Assembly (NCBI GenBank): GCA_035637315.1
Contig: DASPXK010000073.1
Location: 1-5,160, forward strand
Source: DASPXK01 sp035637315
GTDB lineage: Bacteria; Chloroflexota; UBA6077; JACCZL01
Length of the DNA: 5,160 nt
Direction: 5' to 3'
The position numbers and the translations under genes were made by a program. A model generated the notes under the pieces. The model was not told the origin of the DNA. It worked only from the letters and a program-made list of their open reading frames with translations, and did no database searches. Position 1 is the first letter of the stretch. Each line of letters opens with the position of its first letter. This document shows, piece by piece, positions 1-4,688 of this stretch.

Positions 1-1
1 T

Positions 2-403
2 GTCGATGGCGCCGAGGGGGCGCTCCAGATGGCGCTGCGCAACCCAGACCGCTTCGTCGCCGCCGGCGCACACAGCCCATCTCTGCGGACCGGCTTCGAC
101 CAGCTCGTGCCCGCGGCTCAGGCGTACTACGGGGACGAGGAGGCCTGGCGGAAGTCCAGCCCCTACTGCCTGGTGGTCGACACGGACGCCGCTCGGCTGG
201 TCAACATCTGGCTCGACGTGGGCTCGGACGATCCGTGGCTGCCGAACGTCCGGGGCCTGCATGAGCGCTTGCAGGATCGGGGCATCGAGCACGCGTTCGT
301 TGTGTTCGAAGGCGAGCACGGAGCCGAATACTGGGAGGCCAACCTGGACGACTATCTCCGCTTCTACTCGGCCGCTTTCTCCGCGCGGCTGGCCCGGACC
401 TAA
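2..403 (+). CDS. Alpha/beta-hydrolase, esterase family (3' part of gene)
   Basis: This is the C-terminal 133 residues of a protein whose start lies before the window; the reading frame is open from the first complete codon. The opening segment GALQMALRNPDRF resembles what follows the nucleophile elbow of the esterase D / putative esterase family, where GAL and a NPDRF-like motif come just after GxSxGG. The usual Ser-x-Gly-Gly cannot be confirmed: the visible residues before GAL are VDGAE, so the serine is either off the window edge or the elbow is divergent. An Asp-rich strand, LDVGSDDPW (about 212-238), fits the catalytic Asp. GEHGAEYW (311-334) fits the catalytic His loop that precedes the final helix, LDDYLRFYSAAF. 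The substrate cannot be told. The TAA stop lies inside the palindromic repeat beginning at 399, so the natural C-terminus may have been changed slightly. The family call is fairly sure; specificity is unknown. Confidence 0.75.
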   Translation, partial: VDGAEGALQMALRNPDRFVAAGAHSPSLRTGFDQLVPAAQAYYGDEEAWRKSSPYCLVVDTDAARLVNIWLDVGSDDPWLPNVRGLHERLQDRGIEHAFVVFEGEHGAEYWEANLDDYLRFYSAAFSARLART

Positions 404-489
404 CCCCCCAGCCCCCTTCCCTAGAAGGGAAGGCGGAATTGATCGACAAGCTCCCCCTTCCCTTTAGGGAAGGGGGCTGGGGGGTTAGG
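399..489. repeat. 91-bp palindromic repeat element with 25-bp inverted ends
   Basis: The arms at 399-423 and 465-489 are perfect reverse complements over 25 bp; the left one begins CCTAACCCCCCAGCCCCC. Each half holds its own smaller hairpin. The first has stem 415-422 pairing with 426-433 and loop AGA. The second has stem 453-463 pairing with 466-476 and a TT loop. The whole can therefore fold as one long hairpin or as two side-by-side hairpins. The spacer between the halves (434-452) is unrelated sequence. The layout resembles paired REP/BIME units or a very small MITE. I recall similar C-rich palindromes scattered between genes in Chloroflexota genomes, but copy number cannot be judged here. 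The left arm contains the esterase stop codon. No T-run follows, so a classic intrinsic terminator is not supported, although the RNA would be strongly structured in either direction. Confidence 0.85.
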
Positions 490-490
490 T

Positions 491-496
491 TAAACT
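491..496 (+). promoter_or_regulatory. Predicted -10 box for a leaderless transcript of the dehydratase gene
   Basis: TAAACT matches the TANNNT form of the -10 box. Normal spacing puts the transcription start at about 503, next to the ATG at 504. No Shine-Dalgarno sequence lies before this ATG; the bases between are CCCAGCC. The two observations agree on a leaderless or nearly leaderless mRNA. No -35 hexamer is visible, because that position falls in the repeat's right arm. Confidence 0.45.
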
Positions 497-503
497 CCCA
501 GCC

Positions 504-1640
504 ATGAAGATCACCGCTCTCGAGCCGTTCGCCATCGAGGTCAACGGCCGCAACTATGTCTTCTGCGTAGTCGACACGGACGATGGCATCAGCGGCATCG
601 GCGAGGCTGGGATCGGATATCGGGCCCATTCGATTCTCGGGGCGTTCAAGCACCTCGAGGGCCAGATCGTCGGTCAGGACCCGTCCCGCATCGAGCACCT
701 CTGGCAGCTGATGTATCGGGGCGGCTTCTTCCCCGGCGGCAACGTCGTCGCCTCGGCCATCTCGGCGATCGACATCGCACTCTGGGACATCAAGGGCAGG
801 GCGCTGGGTGTGCCGGTCTACGAGCTGCTGGGCGGGCGAGTCCGTGAGCGGGTGGTTTGCTATCCGCACAACCGTGCCAACACCCTGGACGAGCTGCTGG
901 AGAGCGCGCGCGAGACGACTGCGGCTGGCTGGAAGTTCGTGCGCTGGGGCCTCGCCCCGCGCGAGGACGTGATCGAGCCGCGCCACGCGATACGCGATGG
1001 GGTGGGGTGGGTGGAGGAGGTCCGCAAGGTGGTGGGCGACGAGGTCGAGCTGTGCCTGGACGTCCACACCCGCCTCGACCCCTCGTTCGCGATCGAGCTG
1101 GCCAACGCGCTGGAGCCGTATCGCCTCTTCTTCCTGGAGGACCCGATCCGCTCCGAGAACACCCACAGCTTCCACCGCCTGCGCGCCGCGACCCGCGTCC
1201 CGCTGGCGGCGGGCGAGCAGTTCGCGGGCAAGTGGGCTTTCCAGGAATTTGTCGAGCACGACCTGATCGACTACGCTCGCGTCGACCTGTGCATCGTCGG
1301 TGGACTGAGCGAGGCTCGCAAAGTGGCGGGCTGGTGCGAGACCCATTACATTCGTCTGGCGACTCATAATCCACTCGGGCCCGTTTCAAGCGCTGCTTGC
1401 CTGCACCTCAACCTGGCGACCAGCAACTTCGGGGTCCAGGAGCAGCCGGTCCGCCCAGGCAGCACGCTGACCGATCTGTTCCCCGTCCAGGTCGAGTGGC
1501 GCGATGGCTACCTGCTGCCGCCGAGTCGGCCGGGACTCGGGATCGAGTTCGACCGCGAGGCGCTTCGGCGGGCTGCCCCGGCCCAGGCGAGCAGCGCGCC
1601 GCGCCTGCGTCGCTCTGACGGCTCGTTCACCAACTGGTAG
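504..1640 (+). CDS. Enolase-superfamily sugar-acid dehydratase (galactonate/mannonate dehydratase-like)
   Basis: This 378-residue protein has the full length and layout of the mandelate racemase / muconate lactonizing enzyme branch of the enolase superfamily. It has an N-terminal capping domain (about 1-115, with MYRGGFFPGG and ALWDIKGRALGVPVYELLGG) and a TIM-barrel domain (about 115-350). Expected Mg2+ ligands are visible: Asp186 in LDVH, Glu212 in FLEDP and Glu238 in AAGEQ. Catalytic-type histidines are His188 (the DxH motif) and His288 in THNPLGPV. Glu313 lies in VQEQ, and the C-terminal SDGSFTNW resembles the family's closing motif. Such enzymes remove water from sugar acids to give 2-keto-3-deoxy acids. 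DVHTRL, LEPYRLFFLEDP and HDLIDYAR recall D-mannonate dehydratases, but the long loop carrying the mannonate enzyme's catalytic Tyr is absent, and THNPLGPV is more like galactonate dehydratase. Strand 2 carries Arg147 where many members have Lys. The substrate is undecided. The ATG has no Shine-Dalgarno sequence; see the -10 box at 491. Confidence 0.88.
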   Translation: MKITALEPFAIEVNGRNYVFCVVDTDDGISGIGEAGIGYRAHSILGAFKHLEGQIVGQDPSRIEHLWQLMYRGGFFPGGNVVASAISAIDIALWDIKGRALGVPVYELLGGRVRERVVCYPHNRANTLDELLESARETTAAGWKFVRWGLAPREDVIEPRHAIRDGVGWVEEVRKVVGDEVELCLDVHTRLDPSFAIELANALEPYRLFFLEDPIRSENTHSFHRLRAATRVPLAAGEQFAGKWAFQEFVEHDLIDYARVDLCIVGGLSEARKVAGWCETHYIRLATHNPLGPVSSAACLHLNLATSNFGVQEQPVRPGSTLTDLFPVQVEWRDGYLLPPSRPGLGIEFDREALRRAAPAQASSAPRLRRSDGSFTNW

Positions 1641-1692
1641 ACGCACGTGCGATGGTGCGTGCTAGACTGGGCGCGGCGCCGCGGAGCGCGGG
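1641..1692 (+). promoter_or_regulatory. Predicted promoter region of the membrane-protein gene
   Basis: TAGACT (1663-1668) fits a TANNNT -10 box and would start RNA near 1675, giving a leader of about 18 nt. A weak -35-like TAGACG (1638-1643) sits 19 bp upstream, overlapping the previous stop codon. GGAG at 1683-1686 is a Shine-Dalgarno sequence 6 nt before the ATG at 1693. The region also has an interrupted dyad, ACGCAC (1641-1646) with GTGCGT (1655-1660), and a perfect 12-bp palindrome, CGCGGCGCCGCG (1672-1683), at the predicted RNA start. The dyad could be an operator or the weak end of the preceding transcript; neither can be shown here. Confidence 0.4.
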
Positions 1693-2022
1693 ATGCTGAC
1701 GGCTCTGTTCCTGGTGTTGCTGATCCTCTGGCTGCTCGGGTTCGTCCGGCCGGGTAATCTCGACTTCCTGCGCGCGGGGATCGCGACCGTCGCCGGGCAC
1801 AGCCTGACTGTCCTGGACGTACTGGTCGGGATCGCCATCGTCTGGTTGATCGCGGCCGTACCGGGACCACTCGCCGTGGCCGCCAGCGTCCTGCTGGCGC
1901 TCTGGGCGCTCAGTACTCTCGGGGTGGTGGCGATCGAGGGAGTCCCGCTCAACGCCCTGATCGTGCTGACCATCATGGTGGGGCTGATGGTCCACATCGT
2001 CACGCGTCGACACCCGGCCTGA
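1693..2022 (+). CDS. Small integral membrane protein of unknown function
   Basis: I do not recognise a named family. The 109-residue product is almost wholly hydrophobic, with about four membrane segments: residues 2-18 (LTALFLVLLILWLLGF), 37-56, 58-81 and 86-104. Short polar turns separate them, and the tail is basic (RRHPA). The opening helix resembles that of small Lmo0937/DUF5670-type membrane peptides (a leucine-rich ILWLLG segment), but the rest is longer, so this is only a resemblance. No catalytic or metal-binding residues stand out. The start is supported by GGAG 6 nt upstream and by helix 1 beginning at once. It has its own predicted promoter and lies 105 bp before rplI, which also has its own promoter, so a shared function with the replication cluster is not implied. 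That it is a real gene is supported by the hydrophobic pattern, the Shine-Dalgarno sequence and the fit between neighbours. Confidence 0.7.
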   Translation: MLTALFLVLLILWLLGFVRPGNLDFLRAGIATVAGHSLTVLDVLVGIAIVWLIAAVPGPLAVAASVLLALWALSTLGVVAIEGVPLNALIVLTIMVGLMVHIVTRRHPA

Positions 2023-2056
2023 CTGAACTCGGCTCGTAATGCCGGGCTCGGGCAGG

Positions 2057-2110
2057 CTTCGATCGCTCTGGGCGCTGATGGCGTTGTTATCATACGCAAG
2101 TCGATCGAAG
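2057..2110. repeat. 9-bp inverted repeat flanking the rplI -10 box
   Basis: CTTCGATCG (2057-2065) and CGATCGAAG (2102-2110) are perfect reverse complements separated by 36 bp. The predicted -10 box lies between them, and the right half falls in the predicted leader RNA. Each half contains a CGATCG core that is itself palindromic, so each could be a protein-binding half-site. As RNA, only the right half would be transcribed from this promoter, so a DNA operator is more plausible than a leader hairpin unless transcription reads in from upstream. Confidence 0.4.
2088..2093 (+). promoter_or_regulatory. Predicted -10 box of the rplI-dnaB operon
   Basis: TATCAT matches the consensus TATAAT at five of six positions and is the most AT-rich spot in the 105-bp gap before rplI. 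It predicts an RNA start near 2100 and a leader of about 28 nt. No convincing -35 hexamer is seen 16-18 bp upstream. A Shine-Dalgarno-like AGGCGG (2115-2120) follows, 7 nt before the rplI ATG. Confidence 0.5.
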
Positions 2111-2127
2111 ATACAGGCGGCGCGGCC

Positions 2128-2577
2128 ATGAAGGTGATTCTGACCCAAGACGTCAAGGGCACCGGGCAGGCCGGCGACGTCAAGGACGTCGCCGACGGTT
2201 ACGCCCGCAACTATCTGATTCCGCGTAAGCTGGCCGTGCCTGCCAGCGCGGGCGCGCTGAAGGGCGTCCAGGAGCGCCAGGCGGCCGAGGCGAAGCGGGC
2301 CGTAGCCGACGAGGACGAGGCCCGCGAGCTGGCCACGCGGATCGCGTCCGAGCCGGTTGTGATCGCCGCCAAGGTTGGCGACAAAGGTCGCCTGTACGGC
2401 TCGATCACCAGCGCCGACATCGCCGACCAGCTGGCCGAGCGGCTTGGCCAGAGCGTGGACAAGCGGCGGATAGATCTGGAAGACCCGATCCGTCAACTGG
2501 GCAGCTTCGAGGTCCCGATCCGCCTGCACCGCAACGTAACGGCCACCCTGACGGTCGAAGTCCAGGCCGGAACGTAG
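2128..2577 (+). CDS. rplI: 50S ribosomal protein bL9
   Basis: bL9 binds 23S rRNA near the L1 stalk through its N-terminal domain and reaches out over the subunit surface; it helps maintain reading frame. The 149 residues equal the usual length. The N-domain (about 1-40) shows MKVILTQDVKGTGQAGDV followed by VKDVADGYARNYLIP, the family signature with the Gly and basic residues that contact rRNA. A long charged connecting helix (about 41-75, rich in Glu, Ala and Arg) leads to the C-domain (about 78-149), with GRLYGSITSADIADQL and the closing LHRNVTATLTVEV. All parts are intact. The ATG is preceded by AGGCGG at 7 nt. The gene is 12 bp before dnaB, the pairing also found in Firmicutes and many other bacteria, so co-transcription is likely. 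Confidence 0.97.
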   Translation: MKVILTQDVKGTGQAGDVKDVADGYARNYLIPRKLAVPASAGALKGVQERQAAEAKRAVADEDEARELATRIASEPVVIAAKVGDKGRLYGSITSADIADQLAERLGQSVDKRRIDLEDPIRQLGSFEVPIRLHRNVTATLTVEVQAGT

Positions 2578-2589
2578 CCGGCGGCCTCC

Positions 2590-3951
2590 GTGGCGATCGA
2601 GCGTCTCTATCCTGATACGGCCATCGAGCGGCTGCCGCCGCACAACGTCGAGGCCGAAGAGGCGGTGCTCGGGAGCGCCTTGCTCGACCGCGAGGTCATC
2701 GGGCACGTCGCCTCCATCCTCGACCCGGCCGACTTCTACCGTGAGCGCAACGGCCTCGTCTACCAGACGATGTTGGACCTGTATGACCGCCACGAGCCGG
2801 TCGACTACCTGACCCTGATCAGCGAGCTCGACCGCGGCGGCCATCTCGACGACGCTGGCGGTGTCGTGTTCCTGTCCGGCTTGCTCGGAATTGTGCCGAC
2901 CCCGATTCACGCCGAGCACTACGCCAGGATCGTCGCCGACAGCGCCTTCATGAGACGCCTGATCTCGGCGGGCGGCAAGATCGCGGCGCTCGGCTTTCAG
3001 AATCAATATGAGCCAGACGTCGCCCTGGAGAAGAGCGAGCAGATCCTGTTCGACGTCGCCAGGCGGCGGGCTCACGCCGACTTCGAGCCGCTCAGCGACG
3101 TCCTCCGCGACTACCTGGACCAGCTCGCGCTGCTGCGCGAGGGGGAGCAGATCCGCTACGGCGTCCCGACCGGCTTCGTCGACCTGGACAAGATCACCGC
3201 GGGTGGCTTCCAGCGCTCGGACCTGGTGATCCTGGCAGCTCGGCCGAGCATGGGCAAGAGCAGCCTCGCCATGGGCATCGCGGCCAATGCGGCACTCAAA
3301 TTCAAGGCCACCGTCGCCATCTTCAGCCTGGAGATGTCCAAGGCTCAGCTGGCCGCCCGTCTGTTGGCGATGGAGTCGGGCGTCGATACGACCCGTCTGC
3401 GGACGGCGCGCATCACCGACGCGGAGAACCGCCGAATTGGCCACGCCCTGGCCGACCTCGCCCAGGCGGCGGTCTACGTGGACGACACGCCGGGCATCTC
3501 GGTCACCAGCGTCCGCGCCAAGACGCGGCGGCTGAACAACCAGGTGCCGCGCCTGGACCTGGTCATCGTCGACCACCTGCAGTTGATGATCAGCGGCCAG
3601 CGGGGCGAGAACCGGGTCCAGGAGATGTCGGAGATCTCGCGCCAGCTCAAGGCGCTGGCCCGCGAGCTGAACATCTCCGTCCTGGCCGTCTCACAGCTCT
3701 CACGCGCCGTCGAGCAGCGCTCGCCGCACATCCCGATCCTGTCGGACCTGCGTGAGTCGGGCTCGCTCGAGCAGGACGCCGACGTGGTCATCTTTATTTA
3801 CCGCGACGACTACTACAATAAAGACAGTGAGAAGCAGGGCATCGCCGAGCTGCACGTGGCCAAGCATCGAAATGGGCCGACCGGCCAGGTCTCGCTTGTC
3901 TTCAACAGCCGCACGACGAAGTTCCTGGATCTCGAGGTGTTCCGCGAGTGA
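2590..3951 (+). CDS. dnaB: Replicative DNA helicase DnaB
   Basis: This is the hexameric 5'-3' helicase that unwinds the replication fork and recruits primase. The 453 residues are in the normal range. The N-terminal domain (about 14-115) begins with RLPPHNVEAEEAVLGSALLD, the usual opening motif. A linker helix region spans about 145-185. The RecA-like C-terminal ATPase follows, with Walker A ARPSMGKS (217-224, Lys223), a Walker B strand ending LVIVDHLQLM (Asp328), VSQLSR (368-372), the SDLRESGSLEQDAD motif (385-398) and AKHRNGPTG (424-432), which holds the inter-subunit Lys/Arg finger. Walker B reads DHLQLM where DYLQLM is usual. No intein or frameshift is seen. The start is GTG, the only sensible choice because the next in-frame Met lies deep inside the N-domain. 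No strong Shine-Dalgarno sequence is visible, which suggests coupling to rplI 12 bp upstream. Confidence 0.97.
   Translation: MAIERLYPDTAIERLPPHNVEAEEAVLGSALLDREVIGHVASILDPADFYRERNGLVYQTMLDLYDRHEPVDYLTLISELDRGGHLDDAGGVVFLSGLLGIVPTPIHAEHYARIVADSAFMRRLISAGGKIAALGFQNQYEPDVALEKSEQILFDVARRRAHADFEPLSDVLRDYLDQLALLREGEQIRYGVPTGFVDLDKITAGGFQRSDLVILAARPSMGKSSLAMGIAANAALKFKATVAIFSLEMSKAQLAARLLAMESGVDTTRLRTARITDAENRRIGHALADLAQAAVYVDDTPGISVTSVRAKTRRLNNQVPRLDLVIVDHLQLMISGQRGENRVQEMSEISRQLKALARELNISVLAVSQLSRAVEQRSPHIPILSDLRESGSLEQDADVVIFIYRDDYYNKDSEKQGIAELHVAKHRNGPTGQVSLVFNSRTTKFLDLEVFRE
3934..3939 (+). promoter_or_regulatory. Ribosome binding site for the DnaD-like gene, inside dnaB
   Basis: GAGGTG lies 8 nt before the GTG at 3948, within the last codons of dnaB. 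It supports GTG at 3948 as the start. That start overlaps the dnaB stop as GTGA, a classic stop-restart arrangement. Confidence 0.5.
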
Positions 3952-4688
3952 GCCTGACCCGCTTCGCCGGCTTCCCCAGCCGCCTGGCCTACGTGCCGGT
4001 CCCAGCCGCCTTCTTCGGCACGCTGCTGCGCGAGATCGACACGCTCGCGGAGCTCAAGGTCACGCTGCACGTCGCGCGGCTGCTGTACGAGAGGCGTGGC
4101 GCAGCGCCGCGGTTCGTACGTCGCTCGGAGCTGCTGGCCGACCGCGGGTTGCTGCTGGCGCTGCGGCCTGACGATTCGGGGGCGCCGCATCGCGCCCTGG
4201 AGCGGGCCCTGGGCCGGGCCATCGAGCGGGGCACGTTCCTCGACCTGGCAGTCCAGGCGGATGGCCAGCCTGACGTGTGTTACCTGTTGAACACGCCCGC
4301 GAGCCGCCAGCTCGTGCGCGAGGTCAAGGCTGGTGAGCGGCGGCTCGGTCCCTTCGAGCCGTCCCCGCTCCCGGTCGAGGTCGAGCGACGCGACGATGCC
4401 GGCCCGAACATCTTCGAGCTGTACGAACAGAACGTCGGCCTGCTCACGCCGCTACTGGCGGACGAGCTGCGCGAGGCCGAGCTGACTTACCCGCCCGCCT
4501 GGATCGAGGATGCCTTCCGTGAGGCCGTCGCGCTGAACAAGCGCAGCTGGCGCTACGTTCAGCGGATCCTGGAGAACTGGGCCGCGCGAGGACGGGGGAT
4601 ACGTGGAGAGACTGGGCGACGCCCTGCTCCGCCTCGGGATTCACGAGAATATCTTGCCGGCAAGTACGGCCGACTCGTCCGACGCTGA
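3948..4688 (+). CDS. DnaD-domain replication initiation / primosome protein
   Basis: The 246-residue product has a C-terminal DnaD/DnaB_2 domain. The segment from about 154 to 211 reads IFELYEQNVGLLTPLLADE..., then AFREAVALNKRSW, ending in YVQRILENW (203-211). This is the YxxxIxxxW signature of DnaD, important for single-stranded DNA binding in the Bacillus protein. Residues about 20-115 would be the N-terminal winged-helix domain (LREIDTLAELKVTLHVARLLYERRG and ERALGRAIERGTF are helical), and 130-152 a linker. The tail holds REYLAGKYGRLVRR, like the GKY-containing C-terminus of other DnaD-type proteins. In Firmicutes, DnaD helps remodel origin DNA and load the helicase. Lying between dnaB and a DnaC/DnaI-like ATPase fits the same role here. 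It overlaps dnaB by 4 bp and the next gene by 86 bp. The name is kept to the domain level because orthology to B. subtilis DnaD is not shown. Confidence 0.85.
   Translation: MSLTRFAGFPSRLAYVPVPAAFFGTLLREIDTLAELKVTLHVARLLYERRGAAPRFVRRSELLADRGLLLALRPDDSGAPHRALERALGRAIERGTFLDLAVQADGQPDVCYLLNTPASRQLVREVKAGERRLGPFEPSPLPVEVERRDDAGPNIFELYEQNVGLLTPLLADELREAELTYPPAWIEDAFREAVALNKRSWRYVQRILENWAARGRGIRGETGRRPAPPRDSREYLAGKYGRLVRR
4588..4592 (+). promoter_or_regulatory. Ribosome binding site that fixes the ATPase start
   Basis: GAGGA sits 10 nt before the GTG at 4603, and a G-run (4594-4598) lies closer. In this frame a stop occurs at 4534-4536, and GTG 4603 is the only ATG, GTG or TTG between it and 4654. 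The start, and thus the overlap with the DnaD-like gene, is therefore well constrained. Confidence 0.45.

Noticed and set aside
399..489. Intrinsic transcription terminator after the esterase
   Set aside because: The hairpins are strong but no run of T follows either stem, and the nested arrangement is better described as a repeat element. Termination remains possible but unsupported.
399..489. CRISPR array or CRISPR-like repeat pair
   Set aside because: There are only two related units, they are palindromic and mutually inverted, with one short spacer and no cas genes.
201..1367. A 388-codon open frame on the - strand across the esterase end, repeat and dehydratase
   Set aside because: It reads through the palindromic repeat and is antisense to two recognised proteins. 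The product is rich in Arg, Ala and Asp with no domain; it is a GC-driven shadow.
1627..3576. A 649-codon open frame on the - strand
   Set aside because: It lies antisense to the membrane-protein gene, rplI and most of dnaB, all three in the same + strand phase. In GC-rich genes, the antisense frame facing G/C third positions rarely contains stops. The translation has no recognisable domain and is low-complexity, while the + strand proteins are clear family members.
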